Shown: positions 10,871 through 22,199 of the stretch, in pieces
How positions within the stretch are numbered: the stretch's first letter is position 1
Layout: each line of letters opens with the position of its first letter
NCBI GenBank assembly: GCA_963575745.1
Contig: CAUYUJ010002714.1
Span: 135,228 to 199,227, forward strand
Length of the DNA stretch: 64,000 bases
Origin: Prorocentrum cordatum
Taxonomy: Eukaryota > Sar > Dinophyceae > Prorocentrales > Prorocentraceae
Direction of reading: 5' to 3'
Position numbers and translations under genes: made by a program
The notes under the pieces: model-generated
Told to the model about the DNA's origin: nothing
What the model saw: the letters and a program-made list of their open reading frames with translations, nothing else
Database searches by the model: none

Positions 10871-11011
10871 GGCTGGCCACAACCTGGGGGAGCTGTGGTC
10901 TTTACCCCCCTGGGGGGACCCATCGATTTGGACACCCCTCTCGAGAGATCGCCGATGCGATGGGTTCCCCCAGGGAGGTAAGGACCACAGCTCCCCCAGT
11001 TGTGGCTGGTC
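10871..11011. repeat. Foldback element with ~54-bp arms
   Basis: Arms 10871-10925 and 10958-11011 are near-perfect inverse copies. The left arm contains CTGGGGGAGCTGTGGTC and GGGGACCCATCG. The right arm contains CGATGGGTTCCCCC and GACCACAGCTCCCCCAG. The 32-base loop contains the palindrome CTCTCGAGAG. Weaker complementarity continues outward. Confidence 0.85.
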
Positions 11012-11238
11012 GGGTCGTGCCTGGCTGCGCCCGCGGCCTGCTCTGGACATCGGCCCCGCCTGGCAGCCTCCCCCTCCATCGAAGGCCCCGGTGTGTTGCT
11101 GGCCTCGGCCCGTCCGACGGAGCTCGCTGGCCAGGCCTCGTCCCTGGGTTTTGCGCTTGGCTTGCGTCCCGGCCCTCGCCTGGAAACCCCGTCCAGCTCG
11201 GCAGCTGTTCTGGTTGCTCCAGCTTAGCCCAGGAGGGG

Positions 11239-11389
11239 AAAGCACACAGACACACTTGATCGTCGACCCCCAGGAAAATATGGGAAAATATTGGAAGTGG
11301 GGAGGAAGACGAAAATCTAGAAAACATGAAAAGATATGGGGCATCCTGGGATTTGTGTCTTTCTATTTGCGTGCCCAAGGGCCCCTTGG
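11239..11389 (+). repeat. ~150-bp dispersed repeat, copy 2
   Basis: Shares TCGTCGACCCCCAGGAAAAT, GGGAAAATATTGGAAGTGGG and GCCCAAGGGCCCCTT with copies 3 and 4. The preceding CCCAGGAGGGG is shared with copy 3, so the unit may start near 11229. Confidence 0.9.
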
Positions 11390-11940
11390 TTGGCTGGCTC
11401 CCCAGTCGCCGGCCCTTCGGCTGAACACCCTGTGGCCCAGCCAGCTGGCCTTTGCGCTCTCGCGTGGGACTTCCTCGCACCTTATTCAGACGCTGCGCCC
11501 TCGACACTAGGAATCACGCTTTCGCAGTGGCCAATCTCACGAATTACTCGGGATTCGAGCCATCGCTGGAGACTCGTGATTTATGCAGGGCGCACGCTTC
11601 AGCAACCTGCCTGTTCGACCTGGCCGCCTGGGCCCGCCTTCCGACACGCCTGTTAGGGTCTACCCGCCCGATCTGCCCGTCTGGTTGTGCCACGTGTGTT
11701 CTGCTCCTAGCCCCAATCCTGCTACACTCTCTCCCGTGCTCTATCCCCCTCCCTCCCCCTTGCCCCTTTCTTTCATCCGTCCTCTCTTCCCCTGCCTTAG
11801 GGTCTGCGCGATTTTACACGCTGTTGGTAAGAACGATATACCCTAAGGGGGCACGGTCGAAGACGAAGAGTGCGGATATCGAGGGTTTGAGATATACGTG
11901 TTGAGTGGCACGCACGCAGATAAGAGCGAATCGTCTTAAA

Positions 11941-12217
11941 TTGATTGTTGTTGTTATTGGTGTCGTTGGTGTTGTTGATGTTGGTGTTGGTGTTGTTGTT
12001 GTTGTTGTTGCTGTTGCTGTTGTTGTTGGTGCTGTTGTTGCTGCTGTTGTTGTTGGTGTTGTTGTTGTTGTGGTTGTCGTGGTTGTTGTTGCTGCTGCTG
12101 TTGTTGCTGTTGTTGCTGTTGTTGTTATTGTTGCTGCTGCTGCTGTTGCTGTTGTTGCTGTCGTTGTTATTGCAGTTGGTGGTGGTGCTGTTGTTGTTGT
12201 CGTCGTCGTCGTCGTCG

Positions 12218-12261
<44 letters not shown>

Positions 12262-12318
12262 GCGCTTGTTGATTTTGTTGGTGTTGATGATGATGATGTT
12301 GTTGCTGTTGTTGTTAAG
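11941..12318 (+). repeat. TTG microsatellite, longest of three
   Basis: About 380 bp of TTG with CTG, GTC and GTG interruptions. Sister tracts lie at 13845-13955 and 14552-14745. The reverse complement (AAC) occurs at 51510-51630. Confidence 0.95.
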
Positions 12319-12439
12319 CTCTCCTTTCTGAAGATTATTTAGTGTTGATCTCCCCTCACCGGTGCATCTTGTTGCTTCTCAGTCAAAGTGTGCCCTTCGA
12401 CGCTCGCACCCTGTTTTGTTGACAGGGGAAGTCTTCCTG

Positions 12440-12840
12440 GTCAAACTGTGCCCTTGGCTTCCCGGACTACAACAACAACGGCTCCCGCCTGAGACTTCCT
12501 CCAATTTTACTCAGGACCTTCCCCTCCCATCTGAGAGTCCCTCCCAATTTGTTCAGGAATGGCGCTCCCTCTTGAGACTTCCTCACAATTTAGTCCGGGT
12601 CAAACTGCGTTGTTGCCACCCCGGGCTACAACAACAACGGCTCCTGCCTGAGATTGCCTCACAATTTATTGAAGAATCGCGCTCTCGCTTTGGACATCCT
12701 GGCAACTTACCACCGAACCGCGGCTCCCGCCTGATACTTCCTGACGATGTATTATAGAATCGCGTTCTCGCTTAGGACTTCCTCACATCTTACCACCGAA
12801 CCGCTTCGCTTGATATTTCCTCAGAATTAATCCAGGTGCC
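12440..12840 (+). repeat. ~40-bp tandem units
   Basis: Degenerate units of GAATCGCGCTCTCGCTT, then GACTTCCTCACAATTTA. Related units recur at 11450-11600 and 14130-14335. Confidence 0.75.
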
Positions 12841-12959
12841 GGTCCTCGACACTCAGGAATCGCGCAAACGCTACAAATTGCCTCGTGGTTTCAGCAGGAC
12901 TCACGCTTCAACGACCCGCCCGCTCGACCCGCCCGTCGGGGCCTGCCCGCCCGAGTCGC

Positions 12960-13430
12960 CGCTCGCTGCCCTTCGCCCGCCTTCGATGCCCCTCGCTGCC
13001 CGTACTGGTTCCGCGGTCGCCTTCGCTCGCTGCCCTTCGTGGCCCCGTTGCTGCCCTCAGTGGCCCCGTCGCTGCCCTTTGTGGTCCCGCATTATATGCC
13101 CTTCGTGGCCCCGCTCGCACGCGCCCGTCGTGGCCCCATACGCATGCCCTTCGTAGCCCCGCTGTCGCCCTTCGTGGCCCCCTTGCTGCCCTCCGTGGCC
13201 CCTTTGCTGCCCTCAGTGGCCCCGCTGTCGCCCTGTGTGGCCCCGTATACGACTGCCCTTCGTGGCCCCCGCTCGCTCCCGTCGTGGCCCCATATGCATG
13301 CCCTTCGTGGCCCCGCTGTCGCTCTTTGTGGCCCCCGCGCTGCCCTTCGTGGCCCCGGTGCTGCCCTCAGCGGCCCCGTCGCTGCCCTCTGTGGCCTCGG
13401 ATATTCTGCCTTTCGTGGCCCATGCTGGCT
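12960..13430 (+). repeat. ~21-bp minisatellite
   Basis: Repeats of GCCCTTCGTGGCCCCGCTG and close variants. The period is a multiple of three, so frames stay open and give repetitive Val-Ala-Pro-Leu-Leu-Pro-Ser/Phe sequence. No evidence that this is translated. Confidence 0.8.
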
Positions 13431-14799
13431 TTTCTCACGATTTACTTGGGAATCGCGTTATCGCGTTATTTACTTGGGGCTCGCGTTCTCGCTCGGGACC
13501 CACGCTTCAGCAACCCGCATGCTCGACCTCGTCGCTTGGGCCCGCCTTCCCGACCTGCCCGCTATGGGTCTGCTCACCCGATTTGCCCGTCTGGTTCTAC
13601 CATTTGTTTTCTGCTCCTTGCCCCCCTCCTGCTAATTTCTCTCGTGCTCCATTCTTCTCACTCCCCCTTCCACCCGTCCTCTCTTCCTTTGTTTGCGGGG
13701 CTTCACTAAATACACGTGGGAGGTAAGGAAGATATACCCCAAAGGGGGTACGATCGAAGATGACGAGGGCGGGTACCGAGGGTTTGAGGTATACGTATTG
13801 CTTGGCACGTGCGCAGATAGGAGCGAACAGTCTTAAACTGATTGCTGTTGTTGTTGTTGTTGGCGTTGTTGTTGTTGGTGTTGTTGTTGTTGGTGTTGTT
13901 ATCGTCGTCGTTGTTGTTGTCGTCGTCGTCATCGTCGTTGTCGTCGTTGTTGTAGAATTTTTGTTTTGAATGAATATTGTTGACCCCCCCTCTGGTGATC
14001 ATTGCATTTTTCAATGAAAGTGCTTTTCCAATGGCTCGCACCATGTTGTTTACAAGGGAAAGTGAGGTGTCACCAAACTGTGTCCCTGCCCCCCCGGTTA
14101 CAACAACAACGGGTTGCCGCCTGATAGTTACTTTCCTCACAATGTAGTTCAACATCGCGCCCTCGTGCGGGACTTCCTCACAATGGATATAAGAATCGTG
14201 CTCTCGCGTGGGACGTCCTCGCAACTTATTCAGGCGCCGCGCCCTCGGCACTCAGGAATCACGATCTCGCTCTGGATTCCCTCACGATTCATTTGGAATC
14301 GTGCTATCGCTCGAGACTTCCTCGCGATTCATGCAGGGCGCACGCTTCAGCAACCCGCCTGCCCCTTGTCCCTTCCGTCCATCCGTCCTCTCTTCCCCTG
14401 CCTTAGGGGCTGCACGAAATATACGTTGCAGGTAAGAAAGATGTAACCCTAAGGGGGCACCAGCGAAGATGAAGAGGGCGGGTATCGAGGGTTTGGGATA
14501 TACGTGTTGAATGGCACGCGAACGCATGAGAGCGAGCAGTCTTAATTCAGTGTTGCTGTCCTTGTGTTTATTGTCGTTGCTGCTGCTGTATTTGTTGTCG
14601 GTGTCGTCGTCGTCGTTGATGTTGTTATTGTTGTTGTTGTTGTTGTTTTTGTTGTTGTTGTTGCTGTTTTTGTTGTTGTTGTTGTTGCCGTTGATATCGT
14701 TTTCGTTTTCGTTGTTGTTGTTGTTGTTGCTGTTGTTGTTGAACATTATTAATTCTAAAGAATAATTATTGTTGGGACCCCTGGTGCACGGCCCCCCTG

Positions 14800-15440
14800 C
14801 GCCGCCTAGGCCGCAGCTACATTTTCATCATTTTCGTGAGGAAGCCTCAGGTAATTCGATGTGATCAAGATCCGGTTGTTTTGTTCCCCCCCGCTTTCCC
14901 TTGCAAAAAACACTATAAAATGACATTTCTTGTTCTAATATAATCAAATTTCAAGAATCCCTTGCAAAAAATAAGGTAAAGTGGACATTCGCGCGCGCAA
15001 GACGAAATCCTTCCAAAAGCTTAGTGTTCGGAGCGATTTTAACATAAAAACATCAAAAAACCAATGGTTTTTCAACAAAAAAATGTCAAAATCTCATCCC
15101 GCGCGCTCTTGCGGATTCGTAGGAAACCCAACACTTTTTAAACATTTCTGTCAAACGGGCTTTTGCGAGCAACTTTTTCGAACTTCTGCGACAACGGTTG
15201 CGCACCTGCCAGGGCCATCATCCCTGTCAAATAATACCATGCGGGACACATTCGTTTTTTCTTCGCGCGCGCACGCCGAAATCTCCAAAAACCATCGGGA
15301 CAACCATATCCTCTCTCTCTCTCTCTTGTGTATTCCCACATCCCTCAGGAATTTGCCCTAAAGATGTGATCAACTATCTTGTGAGTACGTATCATGTGTA
15401 TCATGTGTATCATGTACCATATGCATCATATGCAACAGAT
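14800..15440. other. AT-rich unique spacer, no gene seen
   Basis: AT-rich relative to its surroundings. CCCTTGCAAAAAA occurs twice (14898, 14958), and TTCGCGCGCGC followed by CGAAATC occurs near 14989 and 15265. A short CT run lies at 15310-15327, and TATCATGTG is repeated at 15390-15413. I see no gene. Confidence 0.5.
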
Positions 15441-15451
15441 GTTCTGTGGAA

Positions 15452-15530
15452 GGCTTAACAACTTCTGTGGGTTAACAAGGCTTAACAACTTCTGTGGGTG
15501 TACGAACGTAGGCTTAACAACTTCTGTGGG
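15452..15530 (+). repeat. Three direct copies of a 20-mer
   Basis: GGCTTAACAACTTCTGTGGG occurs exactly at 15452, 15479 and 15511. Confidence 0.95.
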
Positions 15531-15749
15531 TGTGTACTCCACGCCAGTGTAGTAGCCACGGTCGTCCGCAGGCCACGAAGTGAAGTGTCCGAACGTCATA
15601 GGGCGGGAAGCTGGGTGTGGGTGGTGGCGAAGAGTCGTGTGGATATTTGGTAGAGCTTGCACTGCCCCCCCACAAAGTGGGGGTATTGGCTGGCGTCGCA
15701 TGAAAACCCTGGCACTGGTGAGAACACTGAGCGTTCGGGTAAAGTGATT

Positions 15750-15782
<33 letters not shown>

Positions 15783-15832
15783 CACCTGGTGGTTTCTTAC
15801 GTAGCTGTGTTTGTTTGTGTGTATATACACAC

Positions 15833-15870
<38 letters not shown>
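15750..15870 (+). repeat. Poly-T run and TA microsatellite
   Basis: About 30 consecutive T (15751-15780), then a TA tract at 15836-15868. The poly-T could be the antisense tail of an old retrocopy, but no gene body is visible beside it. Confidence 0.9.
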
Positions 15871-15873
<3 letters not shown>

Positions 15874-16189
15874 TTTACATACGTGCAAGCATGTTCACAC
15901 ATACGTGTTTCTTTGCAAGCATGGTTACACATACGTGTTTCATGTACGGCGTCATTATGTGTGTTGCTTTCTGGTGCAACCTTGATACTGTTCGTTGACG
16001 ACGCTTTGGCTTTGCGCCCATTAGTATGTCATCGGAGGCGGGGATTCATTTATAATCGGGGACCTTGACAGGCGGGGGGGGTATATTGATGTATTCAGGC
16101 CCCCTTGGGCCAGCATGTGCCCGTATCCACCGCCCCCTGTGGCTTGCTGCCCTGTTGACCACGCGTGGCCCCATGTCGCAACAACGCAC

Positions 16190-17090
16190 CTTCAGTTTGA
16201 CATGCGCAGTCTTGCCCCCCTTGCACGCGGGACAATTCGCAACACCGTAGCCTGGGCTGCTCGACGCGCGACCGGATCGCCTCTGCCGCGCCGCGTCGGA
16301 AAAGTGGATTTTTGGTTGATGGGCCTGCTTTCCATCACCACCATAAGTAGGAGGAGGAGGGGGTCCCCCATCTCCTCCTCCTCCTCCTCCTCCTCCTCCT
16401 CCTCCTCCTCCTCCTCCTCCTCCCCCTCCTCCTCCTCCTCCTCCTCCTCCTCCTCCTCCTTCTCCCCCTCTGCCTCTTCCTCATCCTCAACCTCCTCTAC
16501 CCCCTCGCTTATGGCTGTGGTGGTGGAAAACAGACCCATTCTTTGGCGCCGTTCTTGTACGATCTGCCTCGGGCAAGAATGGTGCAGCGCTAAACCTAAA
16601 TGGTGTTTGGGCGATTTCATGGGCCGTTTTCGTTTCGACTTCGTTTTGCTGTAAAGGCGGATTGAAGACGAAACGAGGGAAAACGAAAACAAAACGAAAA
16701 CGAGAAGCACCGCTTAGGTTCAGCCCTGCGTCGGGCAAGGATAGTGCACGCGTGTAGGCATTGCCTTGCCGTCGCCGCGGCCCCGTCGTGCGACGCGCGA
16801 CCGGATCGCCTCTGCCGTGCCGCGATGGAACATCGGAGGTTGATAGACCTCCTGGTTCGCGAGAGGGCGTCGCGGCCGTCATTTTTGCGGGTCCAGGTCC
16901 GTCGGTCTCGGTCCTAGGCTGTTTTCACTAGGGGGAGGTTTCCGAAAGGGAGGCTCGTCCACCGCCGAGCAAAGCGTGTTCTTTGTGCGCCGCGTCTTGT
17001 GCGATCTGCGTCGGGCCAGACTCGTGCACGCGTGTCGGCACCGCCCTGCCGCCGCCGCGGCCCCCGTCGAGGCGACGCGCGAGGCCAGCC
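16190..17090. repeat. Locally duplicated GC-rich blocks
   Basis: CGACGCGCGACCGGATCGCC with the following CTCTGCCG occurs at 16261 and 16793. TGCGTCGGGC...GTGCACGCGTGT...GCCGCGGCCCC occurs at about 16727-16790 and 17006-17065. A small inverted repeat of GTTTTCGTTTCG type spans 16625-16705. No gene is recognised. Confidence 0.65.
16318..16540. mobile_element. TIR-bounded microsatellite element, member 2
   Basis: The left end GATGGGCCTGCTTTCCATCA, then CCACCATAAGTAGGAGG, is the inverse of the right end, which reads CGCTTATGGCTGTGGTGG and then TGGAAAACAGACCCATT. The interior is a CCT tract (16370-16465). It is the clearest member of the three-element family. Confidence 0.75.
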
Positions 17091-17479
17091 GCAGGCCGGC
17101 CGCCCGCGCCGCACCGCGGGGGTCCGCGCCGCCTCGGCTGGGGGGGGGAGGGCGGGGGAGGGGGGGGGAAGGAGGAGGTGGTCAGAGGAGGAAAAAGTAC
17201 CCATACCGCTCTACGCTTCCCTCGTTTTCCCGTTTTTCGGCCTCCCGGGCATCCCTCGTCGCCACCGCCGGGTTCGCCTCGAAGTCCGGGTCAGGACGCA
17301 CCCCAGGGAGTAGCGGTGCCGGTTTTTTCAGGTTTCCCCAGGTGGGGTGGGGGAAGGGGGAGGAGGAAGCGAAGGGGGATGGGGGCGGAGGCTGGGGAGG
17401 AGGGGAGCAGGGGAGAAGAGGAGGACTAGGGGTGAGCGGATGGGGAGGAGGAGTTGGAGGAGGTGGAGGAGGATGCAGG

Positions 17480-17700
17480 GCTCATTTCGATTCCTCCGAT
17501 TCGAATCGACTCGATTTCGATGGATTCCGATTCCGATTCGATTCGACATCGGATTCCGATGTGGGATCCGTTGTTCTCAATGGAGGCCTACTAGCCTGCC
17601 GATGTCTACTGATTCGACTTTTCCCGACTCGGCTGCCGATTTCTTCCGATCCGATTCATTTCGATCGCCGATTCGACTTATCGATTCGATTCTGGGCTCT
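17480..17700 (+). repeat. Degenerate GATTC(C/G) repeat
   Basis: Runs of CGATTCCGATTCGATTCGA and similar words. Just before it (17130-17470) is G/A-rich low-complexity sequence. Confidence 0.8.
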
Positions 17701-17704
17701 CCTG

Positions 17705-19475
17705 AGGATGAGGAGGAGGAAGAGGACCACTGTTGTCCCAAGCTGCGTTAACGATGTTGCAAGGCACCCTCCCTCCAAGTTCCTCTCCTCTTCGGTCCCT
17801 ACAATAATTGACCCTCATTGCGGGAAGTGTCCATTGGAAGACAACCATCTGAGCATCCATAACCGTGCGAAAGCCATTCCTATGACTACGACGCCGCGAA
17901 TCAAAGTGTCTTTTGTGTCTTGACGGTTCTAAGCCGTGTCAGAAAACACCACACTTGGACCACAACAGTGCGAAGCCTTCAAATTGTTGCAAACGTTTAA
18001 GACGAATGTGCGCAGCGCGAAGGCGATAGCCATAGCTTGAACAGGAACCGCCCTCCATCTTCGAAGCGGTTACAAACTGTTGGGACGAATTTGCGCGGCG
18101 CTAAGGCGATCACAATGTAACACACTATCTGCCCTCTCCTTGAACCGGTTGCGAACTTTTGATGCGAATGTGCGTGGCGCTAGGCGAGAACACATATCGA
18201 AAAGAAGCCGCCCTCCATCCTTGACACTTTCTGATAACTTTCAAGACGATGGCGCTACTGCCAAAGCCACATTTGTGGAACGACCCGCACTCTCTTTGAA
18301 ACTGTTTTAAGCTTCTATGACGTTCACGTGGCGCTAAGACGAGAATAGACTTTGAAATGGACCTGTCTTCCATCCGTGAAGCTATTGCAAGCCTTTGATT
18401 CGAATGTGCGTAGCGCTAAAGCGAGAGTCGCATGTTCAGAACGACCCACCCCTTCATCATTGAACCTGTGACACATTTCAAGCTTGAGGATCATAAATGA
18501 TTCGGAAGTCTCTGGCGCAACGCCGGGTCCGCCCTTCCGACAGGTCTGGGAGTGCGACAGGGAAGAGGTGTGTACACGGAAAAGGAGTGAAGGAGGAGGA
18601 GGAGAACAACCATATTGAGTCCACGATGCGTCAACGATGCTGTAATTCACCCGCCCGTCCCAAGCCCCCTCCTCATGTGTCCCCGCAAGCCTTCCATGCC
18701 GCTTCAAGAAGCGCCTTGAACAACCAGCGCGCCGTGGGCCGATTTGTCAAGGTATGCTCATAGAGTTGCGCAAGTCTTGCACAGTTCCCACCCCCGGCCA
18801 CGAGCGATGGCGGCGGCAGCTACTGCGGGCAACTACTGCGCTTACTACTGCGGGCTACCCTGCCAAGCAGGAGCCACCAACATTTGCAGCTGCGCCATCC
18901 GTTCCAATGTTTCGCTGCTGCAGCAGAGGCGCCTCGAGCGAGAGAGCTCGACCTCTGGAGAGGGAGCCGCCCTTCCTCCGTGCAGCTGCGTTGCAGCCAG
19001 CTGTCGAGAAGCCCCCACGCGGAAAGCCCGCTTCGAAGAGGAGCCGCCCATCACCCAGGAGGGGCAAAAACACGCAGGCACAATTCATCGTCGACTCCCA
19101 GGAAAATGCGGGAAGATGTGGGAAGTGGGGGGGACATCTAAAACACAGAAAACACGTCAAAATATGGGGCATCCTGTTACTTGTGTGTATTTATTCGTGT
19201 GTCCCAGGGCCCATTCAATCACGCTCGTACCCGCGAGGCCGAGGCCAGAGCCACATTCTGAAGCGGAGCCGCCCTCGATCCTTGACGCTGCTGCGAGCTT
19301 CTGATGTGCGTGCCGCTCATGCGAGAGCCCCGCTCTGGAGCCCACCCGCCCTCCCTCTTCGAATCTGCTGCAGACGTGGAGCTCCAGGGCCGCACGTCGC
19401 GCGGAGGAGGAGGAGGAGGAGGAGGAGGAGGAGGAGGAGGAGGAGGAGGAGGAGGAGGAGGAGGAGGAGGAGGAA
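17705..19475 (+). repeat. ~80-bp repeat arrays with GGA-spacer modules
   Basis: Units at about 18010, 18091, 18173, 18250, 18330 and 18409 share CGAATGTGCGCGGCGCTAAG, then GCGAGAAC and GAACCGCCCTCCATC. Diverged units continue at 18836-19380. Before the array (17705-17800), and again between its two parts (18590-18700), lies a GGA run followed by a spacer of the type ACGATG...CACCCTCCCGTCC. The ~150-bp dispersed repeat sits at 19065-19215, and a pure GGA tract closes the region at 19404-19472. Confidence 0.75.
19065..19215 (+). repeat. ~150-bp dispersed repeat, copy 3
   Basis: Shares TCGTCGACTCCCAGGAAAAT, GGGAAGTGGGGGG, ATATGGGGCATCCTG and TTGTGTGTATTTATTCGTG with the other copies. It is embedded in the ~80-bp repeat array. 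Confidence 0.9.
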
Positions 19476-19479
19476 ACGC

Positions 19480-20085
19480 CCCGGGCCCGCCCCGCCCATG
19501 CACCTGCGGACGGGACAGGGTGGAGGTGCGCAGAAGGGAAAGGGATGGAGGAGGGGGGGGCGTGCCTCGTCCACCTCCGCCCTCCTCCAACCCCCCTCCT
19601 CCTGGTCCTCCTGGCTCGTGGCAGCCGACCGGGCCGCCCGGGTTCGAGGCCGAGGCGAGGCCCTGACGCGTCCGAGGGCGCCCCTCAGTGAGGAGACAGA
19701 CTCAGATGCGTCCGATTTTGCCCGATCCTGGATCCCTGGCTTCAGGCCCGTCCCCAAGAAAAACTCTCCTGGTCCTCCTTCGCCTCCACCTCCTCCCGCA
19801 TCCCTTGTCCTCACAGGGAACTCCCCCTCCTCCTGGTCCTCCTCCTCCTGCATCTCGTGTCCTCCTCCTTCTGGTCTTCCTCCTCCTCCTGCATCCCTTG
19901 TCCTCGCAAGTAGCTCCTCCCCAGCGAAGCCCCCCGGCGTGTCGGCGTGGCGGGCCGGGGTGGCCTTTGGGGGGACGGAGGCATCCCCGTAGCCAACGCG
20001 CGGGTTCGTCCGCAGGCGGGGCCCGGAACGGACAAGTTCTTGGCGGCGCGCACGAGGGGGTGTGCGGGAGAGGGGGGGGAAGGCT
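19480..20085. other. GC-rich low-complexity sequence, no gene seen
   Basis: CCTCCT-rich stretches with a short repeated word (CCTCCTGGTCCTCC near 19606 and 19820; GCATCCCTTGTCCTC near 19798 and 19890). The open frames are compositional. Confidence 0.5.
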
Positions 20086-20091
20086 TCCTAC

Positions 20092-20169
20092 AAGCACCCC
20101 TGCTTCTTAGAAGGCGCTGGCCTTACACCTATCGAGAAGGCCAGCGCCTTCTAAGAAGCAGGGGTGCTT
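20092..20169. repeat. Perfect 33-bp stem hairpin
   Basis: Left arm 20092-20124 and right arm 20137-20169 are exact inverse copies (AAGCACCCCTGCTTCTTAGA... and ...TCTAAGAAGCAGGGGTGCTT), with a 12-base loop. Weaker pairing extends outward (GGGGGGAAGGCTTC with GAAGCCCTCCCTCTTCCCC). It could be a recent inverted duplication, a small-RNA precursor, or the core of a foldback element. Confidence 0.95.
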
Positions 20170-20321
20170 CTAAGAAGCCCTCCCTCTTCCCCCCAGCCCC
20201 TCTGCGCGTGGCTGAAGTTTGCAGAGCCCTCGCCCGCCCACGCCGTCCCTGGGCTGCGGGCTCGGCTGGATCTCTCATGGCAGCCGCCGATGGCGACGGA
20301 GGGGGAGACTGAGGGGAACAC

Positions 20322-20499
20322 GGAGCCGGATGATGATGACGATGAGGACGAGGATGATCACGGTGATGACGATGACGACGGTGGTGCTGATGATGGTGAT
20401 GAGCATGATGTTGGCGACGATGATGATGTTGATGATGCTGATGATGATGATGGTGGTGATGTTGACGACGACGATGGCGACGATGACGATGATAACGAC

Positions 20500-20542
<43 letters not shown>

Positions 20543-20727
20543 GTGGTGATGATGGTGATGGTGATTGTGATTTTGATGATGCTGATGATGATGATGAAGG
20601 TCATGATGATGCTGATTATGATGATGCCGAGTGAGGGTGATGATGATGAAGGTGGTGATGATGCTGATGATGATGGTGGTCGAGATGGTCGTGATGGTGA
20701 TGGTAGCGGCGATGATCATGATGATGC

Positions 20728-20774
<47 letters not shown>

Positions 20775-21281
20775 GTGTTGATGGTGATGGAGGTGATGAT
20801 GGCGATGATGACGATGATGATGCTGATGATGATGATTATGATGGTGGTGGTGGTGGTGATGCTGGGGATGGTGGTGGCGATGATGCTGATGATGATGGTG
20901 ATGATGGTGATGACGGTGATGACGACGATGGAGACGTTGATGATGATGGTGATTATGATGATGATGACTACGGTGACGTCGAGGTTGATGGTGATCATGA
21001 TGATTATGATACTGATACCGATGATAGTGATGACGCTGTTGTTGACGATGATGATGGCGACAGAAAGGATGATGGGCCTGATGGTGATGGTGACTGTGAT
21101 CGAGATGGCGACGATGGCGATGAGGGAGATGATGCTGATAACGATGATATTGCTGATGCTGGTGATGGAACAACTTGATCGTGATGATGATGATTTATGG
21201 TGGAGACGCATCGGGTGATGGCGGTGATGATGTTGGTGATGGCGTTGGTGATGGCGACGATGACGATGAGGACGATGATGC

Positions 21282-21312
<31 letters not shown>

Positions 21313-21386
21313 ACTGATAAGGACAATGACGATGATGATGGTGATGCTGATGACGATGATGATCACGCCGACGTCGATGGTGATGC

Positions 21387-21433
<47 letters not shown>

Positions 21434-21838
21434 CTGATGATGATGCTGATGCTGAGTACGCCGCCGACGACGATGCCGATCATGCGGATGATGGCGGTGA
21501 TGATGTGTATGATGATGATTTTGGTGAAGATGAAGCGGGTGACGATGATGATGATGATGATGATGATGTTGATGATGATGATGATGATGATGATGGTGAT
21601 GTCGATGATGATGGTGATGGTGATGATGAGGTTGAGATGATGATGATGCTGATAATGGTGATGATGATGGTGGTGATGATGATGTTGATGATGCGTCTGG
21701 TGAGATTGATGATGGTGCTGCTGCTGCTGATGATGATGATGATGCTGATGATGCTGGTGGTGGTGATGATTATGAGGAACACACCGAGGATAATGATGAT
21801 GAGGATGAGGATGAGGATGATCACGCTCTTGATTAGGA
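20322..21838 (+). repeat. GAT microsatellite, 1.5 kb
   Basis: GAT with GCT, GGT, GAC and TAT interruptions. Frames give poly-Asp, poly-Met or, on the minus strand, poly-His and poly-Ile. None is credible as a gene. Confidence 0.95.
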
Positions 21839-21849
21839 GGAGGAGGATG

Positions 21850-22167
21850 AGAGGGGGGGAAACGGAGTCGTTTGAGGATTCGGTTTTTGAAGCTGGCCCT
21901 TTCAGGGCCGTTTCGGATACACAGCACGAGAGGGCCCAGGAGATCAGCGCAAGAGGTCCATTGGCCCTGGGTCCTGGGCTGCTGGAGCAAGTTTTCACAG
22001 GCATGGGCGCCACGGGTCTCACTTTGAAGCACTGGGGGTACCGATCAGACGTGCGGATCCCAATACTGAGCTTTTCCTTGAGCCTGGGAATGCTGTCGTG
22101 CCAAGATGGGGAAGTTCGGACAATGGCGCTTCAGCACAGGCCTACTCATCCCATGTTCCTCCTGTGA
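21850..22167 (+). other. Coding-like island after a GAT tract
   Basis: The plus frame ending at 22167 holds about 100 non-repetitive residues, including ESFEDSVFEAGPFRAVSD and GPLALGPGLLEQVFTGMG. It could be an exon. No family is recognised and boundaries are unknown. Confidence 0.25.
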
Positions 22168-22199
22168 CTGGCCCTCCCTCCCCCAACCATCAGGCCCGT

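Larger units (their letters stand above)
11440..14800. repeat. Three tandem copies of a module ending in a TTG tract
   Basis: Each module contains, in order: a row of ~40-bp units; GCACGCTTCAGCAACC (near 11590, 13500, 14340); a C/T-rich stretch ending CGTCCTCTCTTCC; GGTAAGAACGATATACCCTA or a close variant (11826, 13722, 14431); GTATCGAGGGTTTG; and GAGCGAACAGTCTTAA, running straight into a TTG tract. Modules 1 and 2 share the sequence after the tract, including CGGTTACAACAACAACGG or a variant (12463, 14095). Module 3 matches them only up to the end of the TTG tract. Confidence 0.85.

Noticed and set aside
15452-15530. CRISPR array
   Set aside because: Three 20-base repeats with 7- and 12-base gaps do not fit CRISPR spacing, and the genome is eukaryotic.
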